A DNA stretch of 64,000 nucleotides from Aurantibacter_A sp965215845 (GTDB taxonomy: Bacteria > Bacteroidota > Bacteroidia > Flavobacteriales > Flavobacteriaceae), in NCBI GenBank assembly GCA_965215845.1, contig CBDCEL010000004.1:124001-188000 (forward strand). Reading direction: 5' to 3'. A program made the translations under genes and the position numbers. Under the pieces are notes generated by a model. The model worked only from the letters and a program-made list of their open reading frames with translations. It was not told the DNA's origin and did not search any database. Below are positions 23,923-33,100 of the stretch, piece after piece; within the stretch, counting starts at the first letter, position 1; each line of letters starts with the position of its first letter.

Positions 23923-25713
23923 ATGAAAAAATTTAAAGCGCTGGGGCTGCAACAGTCCCTTTTGGATGCTGTAGCCGACATGGGTTTTGAGACCCCGTCT
24001 GAAGTACAGGAAAAAGCAATCCCTATTTTGTTGGAAGATGAGACCGATCTTGTGGCCTTGGCACAGACCGGAACGGGCAAAACCGCCGCCTTTGGTTTTC
24101 CCTTAATTCAAAAATTGGATACGGGCAGTAGAACAACACAAGGTTTGATATTGTCCCCCACCCGTGAATTGTGTTTACAGATCACCAAAGAAATACAGGC
24201 TTACTCAAAATATGAGAAGGGTCTGAACACCGTGGCCATTTATGGTGGGGCGAGCATCACGGAACAATCGAAACAGATCAAACGCGGTGCCCAGATCATC
24301 GTGGCCACCCCAGGTCGTATGAAAGACATGATCGGGCGACGCCTTGTCGATATTTCAAAAATCGACTATTGTATTTTGGATGAGGCCGATGAGATGTTGA
24401 ACATGGGCTTTTTTGAGGACATTAAGGACATTCTGTCCAATACGCCGGACGAAAAATCAACATGGCTCTTCTCGGCCACCATGCCGAAAGAAGTAGCCAT
24501 AATTGCCAAAAAATTCATGTACCAGCCACGCGAAATCACGGTTGGGGCAAAGAATTCAGGTGTCGACACCGTGCAACACGAATATTATGTCGTTGGCGGG
24601 CGCGATCGGTATCCGGCCTTGAAGCGATTGGCCGATGCGAACCCTGGAATTTTTTCCGTGGTGTTCTGCCGTACAAAAAGAGATACCCAAAAAGTAGCGG
24701 AAAAGCTGATCGATGATGGTTACAATGCTGGTGCATTGCATGGAGACCTTAGCCAAAATCAGCGCGACCTGGTAATGAACGCCTTCCGCAAAAAGCAAAT
24801 ACAAATGCTTGTGGCCACCGATGTTGCGGCTAGAGGTATCGACGTAGATGATGTCACCCATGTCATCAATTATCAACTTCCCGATGAGATTGAAACCTAT
24901 ACACACAGAAGTGGCCGAACCGGGCGAGCGGGTAAGTCTGGGATATCCATGGTCATTGTGACCCGAAGTGAAATGCGCAAGATTTCAGCCATAGAGAAAA
25001 AGATCCAACAGAAGTTCATAAAAAAGAGTATTCCGGATGGAAGTGAAATCTGTGAGATCCAGCTATATCATTTGGCCAATAGCATCAAGGACACCGAGGT
25101 CAACGAGGAAGTGGAAAATTACCTTCCGGCAATATACGATGTTTTGGAAGGAATCGACCGGGAAGAACTTATCAAGAAGGTGGTCTCCGTTGAATTCACA
25201 AGGTTCTCGAACTATTACAGCAAAGCCAAAAACCTTAATGCAGACCCCTCTGACGGACATGGGGCCCGAGAAGGTGGGGGTGGAAAATCTTCGGATGGTT
25301 CGGTCAGGTATTTTATAAATATCGGTGAGAAAGATGGCTTCGATTGGATGTCTTTAAAAGACTTCTTAAAGGATAGATTGAGTTTGGGTAGAGATGACGT
25401 ATTCAGGGTCGACACCAAAGACTCTTTTTCGTTTTTCAATACCGAAGCCGAACATACCGATTCCATTCTTGCATTCTTTTCTGATTATAAAGAAAATGGT
25501 AGATTCATCAATGTCGAAGTTTCAAAAAGTGGGGGCAGCGGTAGTCGCGGAGGGAAAAACAAAGGCCGTAGAAGAAATCGAGGCAAATTTGGTGCGAGTG
25601 GTACATCTGGGCGAGGCCGTTCTCGAAGAAAAGATCGTAATTCATCAAAGGCCAGTGCCAAACATTCGGGCAAGCGAAGAAAAAGTAGCAAAAAGAGAAG
25701 CGGCTTCTACTAA
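23923..25713 (+). CDS. DEAD-box ATP-dependent RNA helicase with DbpA-type RNA-binding domain
   Basis: A 596-residue RNA helicase. Ordered motifs: Q motif region, I AQTGTGKT, Ia PTRELCLQI, TPGRM, II DEAD, III SAT, then HGDLSQNQRD, ATDVAARGIDV and VI HRSGRTGRAG. Residues about 462-540 (RYFINIGEKDGFDW...) match the DbpA C-terminal RNA-binding fold found in DeaD/CsdA proteins. The last 55 residues are Gly/Arg/Lys/Ser-rich and disordered (GRRRNRGKFG... to GKRRKSSKKRSGFY). It probably acts in ribosome assembly and mRNA unwinding in the cold. Confidence 0.94.
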   Translation: MKKFKALGLQQSLLDAVADMGFETPSEVQEKAIPILLEDETDLVALAQTGTGKTAAFGFPLIQKLDTGSRTTQGLILSPTRELCLQITKEIQAYSKYEKGLNTVAIYGGASITEQSKQIKRGAQIIVATPGRMKDMIGRRLVDISKIDYCILDEADEMLNMGFFEDIKDILSNTPDEKSTWLFSATMPKEVAIIAKKFMYQPREITVGAKNSGVDTVQHEYYVVGGRDRYPALKRLADANPGIFSVVFCRTKRDTQKVAEKLIDDGYNAGALHGDLSQNQRDLVMNAFRKKQIQMLVATDVAARGIDVDDVTHVINYQLPDEIETYTHRSGRTGRAGKSGISMVIVTRSEMRKISAIEKKIQQKFIKKSIPDGSEICEIQLYHLANSIKDTEVNEEVENYLPAIYDVLEGIDREELIKKVVSVEFTRFSNYYSKAKNLNADPSDGHGAREGGGGKSSDGSVRYFINIGEKDGFDWMSLKDFLKDRLSLGRDDVFRVDTKDSFSFFNTEAEHTDSILAFFSDYKENGRFINVEVSKSGGSGSRGGKNKGRRRNRGKFGASGTSGRGRSRRKDRNSSKASAKHSGKRRKSSKKRSGFY

Positions 25714-25796
25714 ATCCAATGCGTTAATTGTTTATTAAAAGTACGATTGAACGTATTTTTTTCGTTTGTTTAGTACTCCAAAACAGATAAACCTTC

Positions 25797-26576
25797 ATGC
25801 CCAAGTATTTTCCCCTTCTTTTTTTTCTGATCGGATTGACCGTTTCTTCGCAGGAAAACGACGAAGATATCGAGTTGAAAGAGTTTGCTGCAATCGTGGT
25901 AAACGCACAATCTGACCAACCGATGGAGTCTGTTCATGTTGTGAACCTCAATCAGGTCATAGGCACAATAACCAACGAAGATGGTGAATTCACGATTAGC
26001 GCCGCAGTAAACGATACCCTCTATTTTTCATTCCTTGGGTTCAAATCCCAAAAAATTCGGGTGACAAATGATATGTTCAAATTTAAGGACACAAAAATTT
26101 CCCTTACCGAATTGGCCTATGCCCTTGAGGAGGTAATCGTAAAACCGTATCAGCTAACCGGTTATCTCGAAATAGATGTTAAGAACCTGCCGGTAAATAC
26201 GGCCTACCAATATAGTATTTCCGGTCTTGGGGTCAGTTACGAGGCAGGCAGTAAAAGTCCGAGTGCAGTTACCAAGGTTCTTGGGGCAATTTTGAATCCG
26301 GCGGATCAGCTTCGCAATCTTTTTGGCAGAAAGCCGAACCAAATGCGCAAGCTTAGAAAAGTAAAAGAAGATGATCGCATTCGTGACCTCTTGGCATCAA
26401 AATTTGATCGGGAGACATTGACCGAAATCCTCCAAATCGAAAAAATCGATATTGAGGATATTTTGAACAATTGCAATTATTCTAAGTCTTTCATCACCAC
26501 CGCGAACGATCTTCAAATTTTGGACGCCATCAGTAGCTGCTATGAAGATTTCAAAGTCTTGAACCGCAAAAAATAA
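25797..26576 (+). CDS. Exported CarboxypepD_reg-like domain protein
   Basis: A 259-residue protein with a signal peptide (1-20, VSSQ). Residues 30-115 are a carboxypeptidase-regulatory-like beta-sandwich (VVNAQSDQPMESVHVVNLN...GTITNEDGEFTISA, then SFLGFKSQKI), the same module that precedes TonB receptors, but here with no receptor attached. The C-terminal 140 residues are helical and unique, with KRKPNQMRKLRK-like basic stretches and two cysteines. This module arrangement is frequent in Bacteroidota; function unknown. Confidence 0.85.
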   Translation: MPKYFPLLFFLIGLTVSSQENDEDIELKEFAAIVVNAQSDQPMESVHVVNLNQVIGTITNEDGEFTISAAVNDTLYFSFLGFKSQKIRVTNDMFKFKDTKISLTELAYALEEVIVKPYQLTGYLEIDVKNLPVNTAYQYSISGLGVSYEAGSKSPSAVTKVLGAILNPADQLRNLFGRKPNQMRKLRKVKEDDRIRDLLASKFDRETLTEILQIEKIDIEDILNNCNYSKSFITTANDLQILDAISSCYEDFKVLNRKK

Positions 26577-26619
26577 ATTTTTTCCTTCGGGCATCATTTT
26601 ATAGCTTTAGCCAAAATAG

Positions 26620-28317
26620 ATGTCAATGAAAAAACTTCTGGTCGCCCTTGCAGTAATCCCTTTTATTTTTGGTTGTAAGCAAGAGAAAAAAGAACCTGAG
26701 ACTGATACGGCGATAGTTCAAGACTCTATTATCATTCCTAAAAGAAAGGCCCCTTTCTTATGGGAAGGCGCCAATGTATACTTCCTTCTTACAGACCGTT
26801 TCAAGAATGGCGACCCATCGAACGACCTAAATTTTGACCGTATCGATTCGACGGCCGTGCTAAGAGGTTTTATGGGTGGTGATATCACCGGAATAACCGA
26901 AAAAATAGAAGAGGGGTACTTCTCTAAACTTGGCGTCAATGCTATTTGGTTTACACCTGTCGTTGAACAAGTACATGATGTTGTCAATGAAGGTACGGGC
27001 AACACACATGCATATCACGGCTATTGGGCAAAAGATTGGACGGCATTGGATCCCAATTTTGGCACTCGAGATGAATTGGCGACTATGATCAAGAAGGCAC
27101 ACGAACGGGGTATTCGTATTTTGATGGATGTGGTTGTGAATCATACGGGACCAATAACCGAGAAAGATCCCGTTTGGCCTGAGGAATGGGTATTGACCTC
27201 ACCGACCTGCGAGTTCACCACCTACGAAAACACGACCAGATGTACGTTGGTAGACAATCTACCGGACATACTCACCGCTTCTGACGAGGCTGTCGAACTG
27301 CCCGATGCGCTATTGGCCAAGTGGAAAACCGAAGGCCGCCTCAGCCAGGAATTGGATGAGTTGCAACTATTCTTCGAGCGGACTGGGTATCCTAGAGCAC
27401 CAAGGTTCTATATCATAAAATGGCTGACCGACTACGTGAACGAATTCGGCATCGATGGCTTTCGAGTAGACACCGTAAAACATGCCGATGAAAAAACGTG
27501 GGCCGAACTTTACAAAGAAGCTTCTTATGCGTTTTCGACCTGGAAAAAAAGAAATCCCGGGGAAGTACTCGACGACAATCCCTTTTTCATGACCGGTGAA
27601 GTTTATAATTATGATGTCGCGGGCGGAAGGGAATTCGATTTTGGCGACAAAAAGGTCGACTATTATAACCACGGATTTAAAAGCCTCATCAACTTTGGCC
27701 TGAAAACCGAGGCGCAAAAAGACTACGACCTAGTTTTCAGAAAATACAGCAAGCTACTGCATGGTAAATTGAAGGACAAATCGGTACTGAACTATCTGAC
27801 CTCACATGATGACGGGGAGCCTTATGACAAAGACCGGAGCAAGCCATTTAAGACCGCCAATTATTTATTGTTATCACCAGGAGCGGCACAGATCTATTAT
27901 GGCGACGAAACCGCTAGAAATTTGACCATTGAAGGCGCCGAAGGCGATGCTACCCTGCGCTCTTTTATGAATTGGGACGAACTTGACAGCTTACCCGAAA
28001 AACAAAAAATACTTGAACACTGGCAAAAATTAGGGAAGTTCAGGGACAATCATCCAGCAATCGGTGCAGGTCGCCATAAAAGGCTCGCAAAAAAACCCTA
28101 TGTCTTCAGTCGAACCTATATTAATGGTGACTACAAAGACAAAGTCGTTGTTGGCCTAAATCTACCGAAGGGTAGGAAATCACTCTGGGTCAAAGGTTAT
28201 TTTGGGGATGGCACCAAACTCTATGACACCTACTCGGGGACCGAAGTCATGGTCGAGAAAGGAAAGGTCATTCTGGAAAATGACAATGATATTGCGCTAC
28301 TTGAGTTGGCAAGATAG
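26620..28317 (+). CDS. GH13 alpha-amylase family lipoprotein
   Basis: A 565-residue lipoprotein (lipobox IFGC, Cys about 19). The GH13 (beta/alpha)8 barrel shows region I DVVVNH, region II GFRVDTVKH (nucleophile Asp in FRVD), region III MTGEVYN (acid Glu in TGEV) and region IV LTSHDDGEP (transition-state Asp). A C-terminal beta domain follows. It hydrolyses alpha-1,4-glucans at the cell surface or in the periplasm. Unlike SusA loci, no SusC/SusD or regulator flanks it. The other alpha-glucan enzyme in the window is the pullulanase at 57381. ATG at 26626 is an alternative start. Confidence 0.92.
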   Translation: MSMKKLLVALAVIPFIFGCKQEKKEPETDTAIVQDSIIIPKRKAPFLWEGANVYFLLTDRFKNGDPSNDLNFDRIDSTAVLRGFMGGDITGITEKIEEGYFSKLGVNAIWFTPVVEQVHDVVNEGTGNTHAYHGYWAKDWTALDPNFGTRDELATMIKKAHERGIRILMDVVVNHTGPITEKDPVWPEEWVLTSPTCEFTTYENTTRCTLVDNLPDILTASDEAVELPDALLAKWKTEGRLSQELDELQLFFERTGYPRAPRFYIIKWLTDYVNEFGIDGFRVDTVKHADEKTWAELYKEASYAFSTWKKRNPGEVLDDNPFFMTGEVYNYDVAGGREFDFGDKKVDYYNHGFKSLINFGLKTEAQKDYDLVFRKYSKLLHGKLKDKSVLNYLTSHDDGEPYDKDRSKPFKTANYLLLSPGAAQIYYGDETARNLTIEGAEGDATLRSFMNWDELDSLPEKQKILEHWQKLGKFRDNHPAIGAGRHKRLAKKPYVFSRTYINGDYKDKVVVGLNLPKGRKSLWVKGYFGDGTKLYDTYSGTEVMVEKGKVILENDNDIALLELAR

Positions 28318-28323
28318 ACGACT

Positions 28324-28695
28324 TTATTTCTGGGAGTGCAACGCAATCCTGTTCCCTTCTGAATCCTTCATCAACGCCATAAACCCATGGCCATCACCTA
28401 TCTCTGTCTTACCTAGCATGACCTCACCACCAGCACTTGCCACCCTACCCAACTCATTGGACAGGTCTTGGCAGGAAAAATAGATTACAACACCATCGGT
28501 TGAACTAGGCCTATAGGCATCCTCATGTTTGACCAAAGACCCGCTGCTGGCCCCCGGCTTGTCGTGTGCATTGGGAAACCATCCCATTTCGAGAACGCCC
28601 ATCTGGTGAATTTCGATCTTTAGGTCAAAGACTGCTTCATAAAACTTTTTCGCCCGTTCCATATCGGTTACGGGTATCTCGAACCAACCTACCAT
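28324..28695 (-). CDS. VOC family (glyoxalase-like) protein
   Basis: A 123-residue protein with two beta-alpha-beta-beta-beta modules of the vicinal oxygen chelate superfamily: GWFEIPVTDMERAKKFYEAVFD, DGVVIYFSCQDL and MALMKDSEGNRIALHS. It is of the small bacterial type whose substrate is unknown. It lies 17 bases after the SRPBCC gene in the same direction, so they are likely one operon, and is convergent with the amylase 6 bases away. Confidence 0.9.
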   Translation of the reverse strand: MVGWFEIPVTDMERAKKFYEAVFDLKIEIHQMGVLEMGWFPNAHDKPGASSGSLVKHEDAYRPSSTDGVVIYFSCQDLSNELGRVASAGGEVMLGKTEIGDGHGFMALMKDSEGNRIALHSQK

Positions 28696-28712
28696 ACTTT
28701 GTACTTTAGAAA

Positions 28713-29240
28713 TTATTTTTCCATAATCGTTTTAAGAGAGGCAAGACCCTCTTCGAAGTCCTTGCCGACCATTTTATCCATGCTCATAAACAACATCATA
28801 ATGCTCATTGGAAATTTGTTCTTACCAGAAAATCCCCAGGTGACCTTTGTCTTGCCAGAACCTGTATCCTCCACTGTCGTATAACAGTCGGAGGTAGATT
28901 TCCACGGCTTTAAAAAGCGTAATTCCGATTCGATTCGCTCACCGTCGATGATTTTTGTGATTTCCTGCTCACCTTCCCCAACATCTTTGTTACCGTTCCA
29001 ATAACTGACACAGCCCACTTCTCCGTCCGTTCCTGTGAACTTCTTCTCCATATTCGGATCTTTTTTTGCCCAGGGGGACCATTCATCCATCTTTTTTAAG
29101 GACCGTAAATAATCGAAAATTTCTTGTTTGGGCCGTGATATTTCGACCGAACGTGAAACATCATAAGTTTTTGGGGCAACAAGGGCCAATAAGAGCACAA
29201 GGGTGAGAATCGCCACAATAATATAAAGCGCTATGTACAT
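28713..29240 (-). CDS. SRPBCC family protein with N-terminal membrane anchor
   Basis: A 175-residue protein. Residues 1-22 are a hydrophobic anchor or signal, followed by a START/Bet v1-like domain (VSRSVEISRPKQEIFDYLRSLKKMDEWSPWAKKDPNME, ending PMSIMMLFMSMDKMVGKDFEEGLASLK). SRPBCC domains bind hydrophobic ligands; the ligand is unknown. Probably co-transcribed with the VOC gene. Confidence 0.88.
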   Translation of the reverse strand: MYIALYIIVAILTLVLLLALVAPKTYDVSRSVEISRPKQEIFDYLRSLKKMDEWSPWAKKDPNMEKKFTGTDGEVGCVSYWNGNKDVGEGEQEITKIIDGERIESELRFLKPWKSTSDCYTTVEDTGSGKTKVTWGFSGKNKFPMSIMMLFMSMDKMVGKDFEEGLASLKTIMEK

Positions 29241-29284
29241 GATATTGATTTTAAGTTAGTTGTAACTATAAATGTAATGAAAAA

Positions 29285-29947
29285 TCAGTTTCGGCCATGA
29301 TACCTTTCTAAAATATCATCGATACTTTTTATCGACTTTTTTGACCAGTCCAAAAGTATTTCTTGCTTTTCTTTTTCGGTCAATTTCCATTCGATTTCGG
29401 ATTCCTCAAGCTGGGTCCGCAACTGTTGCAAAATTATGGCTGCCGACACCGAGATATTCAGACTTTCTGTAAAGCCGACCATAGGTATCTTCAAAAAACC
29501 ATCTGCCCCATCAAGCACTTCTGGGCTCAAGCCCTCTTTTTCGGTACCGAAAAAAAAGGCGGTCTTATGGTCAAGTATGAAATCCTGCAAGAGACAAGAA
29601 TCGTCATGTGGTGTCGTAGCCACTATTCGATAACCATCTTCCCTCAGTTTGTCCATACATTCCCGGCTACTGTCATAACTTTTGACATCGACCCACTTTT
29701 CGGCGCCCAGGGCAATATTCTTATCCAAACGTTTACCGAACCGCCCTTCAATGATATGTGCTTGCTGTATACCGAAAACCTCACAGCTTCGGATGACTGC
29801 GCTTGCATTGTGCATTTGGAACACATCTTCAATGGCCACCGTTAGAAAATTGGTTCTTTGCTCTAGAACTTCCTGAAAACGGGCCTTTCGTTCAGGGGTT
29901 AAAAACTTTTCCAGATATGCCAACAATACTAAATCCAAGCTGGGCAA
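29285..29947 (-). CDS. trmH: TrmH-family (SpoU) RNA 2'-O-methyltransferase
   Basis: A 220-residue SPOUT methylase. The three SpoU motifs are clear: HNASAVIRSCEVFG, FFFGTEKEGLSPEVL and ESLNISVSAAI. The lack of an N-terminal L30-like domain and a helical C-terminal tail fits tRNA (Gm18) methyltransferase TrmH. The start is a TTG (29947-29945) giving MPSLDLVLLAYLEKFLTPERK; no ATG is available in frame before the conserved region. It is divergent from the TPR lipoprotein gene 15 bases away, so the promoters must overlap. Confidence 0.9.
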   Translation of the reverse strand: MPSLDLVLLAYLEKFLTPERKARFQEVLEQRTNFLTVAIEDVFQMHNASAVIRSCEVFGIQQAHIIEGRFGKRLDKNIALGAEKWVDVKSYDSSRECMDKLREDGYRIVATTPHDDSCLLQDFILDHKTAFFFGTEKEGLSPEVLDGADGFLKIPMVGFTESLNISVSAAIILQQLRTQLEESEIEWKLTEKEKQEILLDWSKKSIKSIDDILERYHGRN

Positions 29948-29962
29948 ATATTATGCTAGTAA

Positions 29963-31222
29963 ATGCGTTTTATTAAAAACTCGACCGTTATGCCTTTAAA
30001 ATTAGTAAAACCCGTAATATTAGGCCTTGCCTTCTTAATCTTCTTGTCTTGTTCAGAATGGCAAACCAAAAAATCGACTGCACTTCTTGAAATTCCGGCT
30101 GCGAAGGAATCCGAGGTCAATGATTCGATCGTCATGTCATTTGGTCAAGAAATTGAGAATCTGATTCATCAAAAGAACTCCAAGGCCTATATCGACAATT
30201 TTGACTATCGTCGTTTCGTTCAAAGAATCACCTATGTTGAAGGAGGGGAGAAATCGCTGGCGGAATTTAAAAAGAGTTTTTACAAAGGGTTCAAAAAAGG
30301 GGTTCACGAAATTCCCGATAGAATCATTTCAGAGGTCGAGGCAGGCGGTTTCTATGATTTCATTTCATATACCTACGATATTCAGAGCATGTCATATCGA
30401 ATGCTGTTTCGATTGTATTCTGAAGAAACAGGGCTCAATTATCACGACTACGAGTTGGTCAATAAAAATTCACAATTTCAGATTGTCGATATTTATATCT
30501 ATTCGACGGGTGAAAACCTCTCTGAGAGCATGAACAAAATATTTCTTTCAAGTGTTCCGAAGAGCATAGTGGAAAAAATATTGAAACCCAAAAATACGGG
30601 AGATGCCGCGCATTTCGCCGAGGCCTCAAAGGCCATTAAGCAGCAAGATTTTGAGAATGCCCTGAATCATCTGGATAAAATCAAAGGTGATATAAAGAAC
30701 AAGAAAATATTCCATGTCATAAAAGTACAGGCGGCCTCGCAACTCGCCGATGATATTCACTTGAAAGCCCTTGAAGCTTTCAAAGATCAGTACCCTGACG
30801 ATCCAAGTGGCAATCTAATGTTCGTGGATTATTATGTACTCAAAGGCGATTACCAGTCGGCAATACTAGCTTTGCGGAAACTTCAAGAGGCGACCAATGA
30901 CGATTTCCTGAATTATCTTAAGGCAAATTTATTTTATGAGGCCGGGCAAATCGAAAAAGCGATCGACAATTACAAAGATGTTGTGGAAAACTATCCTGAC
31001 TACTCGACCGCATATTTAAACTTACTCGGGCTCTATACCGAAAAAGGCATGTACGCCGAAAGTATAGGATTAATCGATAGTATGCTGTCCGCCAACTTTT
31101 TCCTACCCAATGAAATGGTAGATTATATCGAGGCCACCGAACCCGATGGCAGCAATATTTTGGAAGCATTGGTCGAATCTATCGAATATCAAAAATGGAA
31201 GGCCAACGTGGTTTCGATCTGA
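29963..31222 (+). CDS. TPR-repeat lipoprotein
   Basis: A 419-residue lipoprotein (lipobox LSC after a hydrophobic stretch). The alternative start ATG 29990 (MPLKLVKPVIL) gives the more typical short signal. Residues 45-190 form an alpha+beta region I do not recognise (YIDNFDYRRFVQRITYVEGGEKSLAEFKKSFY). Residues about 210-390 are tetratricopeptide repeats (DFENALNHLDKI, GDYQSAILALRKL, GQIEKAIDNYKDVVENYPDYSTAYLNLLGLYTEKGMYAES). It probably scaffolds protein contacts at the cell envelope; the partner is unknown. Confidence 0.87.
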   Translation: MRFIKNSTVMPLKLVKPVILGLAFLIFLSCSEWQTKKSTALLEIPAAKESEVNDSIVMSFGQEIENLIHQKNSKAYIDNFDYRRFVQRITYVEGGEKSLAEFKKSFYKGFKKGVHEIPDRIISEVEAGGFYDFISYTYDIQSMSYRMLFRLYSEETGLNYHDYELVNKNSQFQIVDIYIYSTGENLSESMNKIFLSSVPKSIVEKILKPKNTGDAAHFAEASKAIKQQDFENALNHLDKIKGDIKNKKIFHVIKVQAASQLADDIHLKALEAFKDQYPDDPSGNLMFVDYYVLKGDYQSAILALRKLQEATNDDFLNYLKANLFYEAGQIEKAIDNYKDVVENYPDYSTAYLNLLGLYTEKGMYAESIGLIDSMLSANFFLPNEMVDYIEATEPDGSNILEALVESIEYQKWKANVVSI

Positions 31223-31240
31223 TATATCGGTAATAAAGGA

Positions 31241-31248
31241 TACTTTTG
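31241..31248 (+). promoter_or_regulatory. Putative -7 box TACTTTTG of the sirtuin gene
   Basis: An exact TAnnTTTG match only 4 bases before the ATG at 31253; a transcript from here would be leaderless or nearly so. Confidence 0.4.
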
Positions 31249-31252
31249 AAAA

Positions 31253-31939
31253 ATGAAAAACATCGTAGTGTTAACCGGTGCCGGAATCAGCGCCGAGAGC
31301 GGATTGAAGACCTTTAGGGATGCCGATGGACTTTGGGAAGGGCATGATGTAATGCAAGTTGCCACCCCGCAAGGCTTCGCCCGAAACCCTGAATTGGTGC
31401 TAGAATTCTACAACCAACGTCGACGACAGCTTGGCGAAGTCAATCCGAATAAAGCCCATGACGCACTTGTTGCGTTGGAGCAGCAATATCATGTACACAT
31501 TATCACTCAAAATGTTGATGACCTTCACGAAAGAGCCGGAAGCAATAATGTCTTGCATCTTCATGGTGAACTCTTTAAGGCCCGAAGCACAGGCAACGAA
31601 AGTGATGTCTTCGAATGGAAAGGGGACATCAATCTTGGCGACAAATGCGATCAGGGCCATCAAATAAGGCCGCATATCGTTTGGTTCGGTGAACAAGTAC
31701 CAATGCTACAGTCAGCTATTGAAATCACCTCGACAGCCGACATTTTATTGATTATTGGCACCTCTATGCAGGTATATCCCGCTGCCGGGCTTATTCACGA
31801 GGTAAAATCTGGCACACCGATATATTTTGTTGATCCCCGGCCCAACGTGGACCAAAACGATTTCAATAATTTAACCGTAATTTCGGAATCGGCCACAATA
31901 GGCCTACCTATTCTTGTTGAAGATCTGCTTCGTAAATAA
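31253..31939 (+). CDS. cobB: NAD-dependent protein deacylase (sirtuin)
   Basis: A 228-residue class III-type sirtuin. The NAD site GAGISAESGLKTFR, TQNVDDLHERAG and catalytic His104 in LHLHG are intact. Tyr53 and Arg56 form the YxxR motif that in CobB and SIRT5 recognises succinyl and malonyl groups. The structural zinc site is largely missing: only Cys132 remains in the segment between residues 108 and 145 where four cysteines are usual. This zinc-less form is common in Bacteroidota. The 3' end overlaps the convergent haem-binding gene by 32 bases. Confidence 0.93.
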   Translation: MKNIVVLTGAGISAESGLKTFRDADGLWEGHDVMQVATPQGFARNPELVLEFYNQRRRQLGEVNPNKAHDALVALEQQYHVHIITQNVDDLHERAGSNNVLHLHGELFKARSTGNESDVFEWKGDINLGDKCDQGHQIRPHIVWFGEQVPMLQSAIEITSTADILLIIGTSMQVYPAAGLIHEVKSGTPIYFVDPRPNVDQNDFNNLTVISESATIGLPILVEDLLRK

Positions 31940-32381
31940 GTCTGGTCTTCTTTGCCCATTCGACAATGGCATTGCGCTGTTCAGGGGAAAGTTTTGCTTC
32001 CCTATGCGTCCAAGTGTACTCGTTCAGAGGCATTTCTCCTTCTTCGACCATCTCAATGACCTCTTCCAATTTATGATCTTTTCCCTTTGTGTCATAGGTG
32101 TTCCATTCAGAAAAATTCAGTTCTTCCTTTCCATGTCTGATATGGTTGGCCAACCAATAAGAAATTGGGGCAACATTGTTATACCATGGGTAGACCGTGT
32201 TGTTACTGTGGCAATCGAAGCAAGACTGTTTCAACACGGCCCTTACTTCATTTGAAGGATTTGTTTCAACGATAAAGTCGGCAGAATGTTCTCCTTGGGC
32301 AATGTTCTTATCAGGTCGGAAAAACTGCATGATAACAAATACCAAGAGCAATACCAAAAAGATTTTTTTCAGTAGTTTCAT
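31908..32381 (-). CDS. Haem-binding domain protein (Haem_bd), membrane-anchored
   Basis: A 157-residue protein with an N-terminal membrane anchor (7-21) and a cytochrome-like Haem_bd domain: CxxCH at Cys54-Cys57-His58 (SCFDCHSN), then NTVYPWYNNVAPISYWLANHI and a C-terminal YTWTHREAKLSPEQRNAI segment. It is predicted to bind covalent haem c in the periplasm. I chose ATG 32381 (MKLLKKIF) over an in-frame start four residues upstream because the charged n-region then begins the anchor. Its tail overlaps the sirtuin gene by 32 bases, tail to tail. Confidence 0.9.
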   Translation of the reverse strand: MKLLKKIFLVLLLVFVIMQFFRPDKNIAQGEHSADFIVETNPSNEVRAVLKQSCFDCHSNNTVYPWYNNVAPISYWLANHIRHGKEELNFSEWNTYDTKGKDHKLEEVIEMVEEGEMPLNEYTWTHREAKLSPEQRNAIVEWAKKTRLIYEADLQQE

Positions 32382-32433
32382 ACCATAAACCAATTAAGTC
32401 CAGAATTTGAGGTTCGACTAAAATACGACATTT

Positions 32434-32994
32434 ATGACAAAGGACGAACTGCTTCAAAAACTTGACTATGTCGACCATACACGTGAAAAGAGGGGTATGA
32501 TGGCCCAGTTCACAATCAATCGCCCCGACATACTTCCTGCACTGTTTGAAATTGCCTTTGAAAATCGTACGTCGATTTCTGACAAGGCGATATGGGTAAT
32601 CGAATATGCGGTGAAACAAAATGTTTCACTGCTTCTGCCCCATATAGAACTATTTTGTCAAAATTTACATAGGTTGAAACACGAATCCGCCATTCGACCT
32701 GCTGCCAAAATGAGTGAGTTGCTCTTGACTGACTACTATTCCAAAAAAGACACAAAGTCAAAAAGGGTCTTGACCAAAAAAAATCTGGAGCAGATGGCCA
32801 CCGCTTGCTTTGACTGGCTCATTGGCCCACACAAAGTGGCTCCCAAAGCCCATTCGATGACCTGTCTTTATTTATTGGGTAGAGATTTCGACTGGATCCA
32901 CCCCGAGCTAAAAATGATCATCGAGCAAAATTATGCCTCAGGTAGCGCGGCCTATAAGGCACGGGGCAGAAAAGTCTTGGGGAAACTGAAATAA
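32434..32994 (+). CDS. Conserved helical protein upstream of purB
   Basis: A 186-residue, apparently all-helical protein with no signal peptide. Repeating helix pairs (PDILPALFEIAFENRTSISDKAIWVIEYAVKQN, then LLPHIELFCQNLHRL) look like HEAT/ARM-type solenoid repeats. Orthologues next to purB are sometimes annotated as adenylosuccinate lyase by association, but it has no lyase motif. It is in the same direction as purB, with a 106-base gap containing a separate purB promoter. Function unknown. Confidence 0.75.
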   Translation: MTKDELLQKLDYVDHTREKRGMMAQFTINRPDILPALFEIAFENRTSISDKAIWVIEYAVKQNVSLLLPHIELFCQNLHRLKHESAIRPAAKMSELLLTDYYSKKDTKSKRVLTKKNLEQMATACFDWLIGPHKVAPKAHSMTCLYLLGRDFDWIHPELKMIIEQNYASGSAAYKARGRKVLGKLK

Positions 32995-33043
32995 TATAAG
33001 GTAAAAGTGCTTTTAGCACATTCCGTGCCTTCAAAATTCAAAC

Positions 33044-33074
33044 TTTTAAACTCCCATTCTAATAGGTATCTTTG
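33044..33074 (+). promoter_or_regulatory. purB promoter (TTTT-N19-TATCTTTG)
   Basis: TATCTTTG (33067-33074) matches TAnnTTTG exactly; TTTT (33044-33047), one base off TTTG, lies 19 bases upstream. ATG at 33101. Confidence 0.55.
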
Positions 33075-33100
33075 CGCCTTCAACTTCAACCACGAAGACA

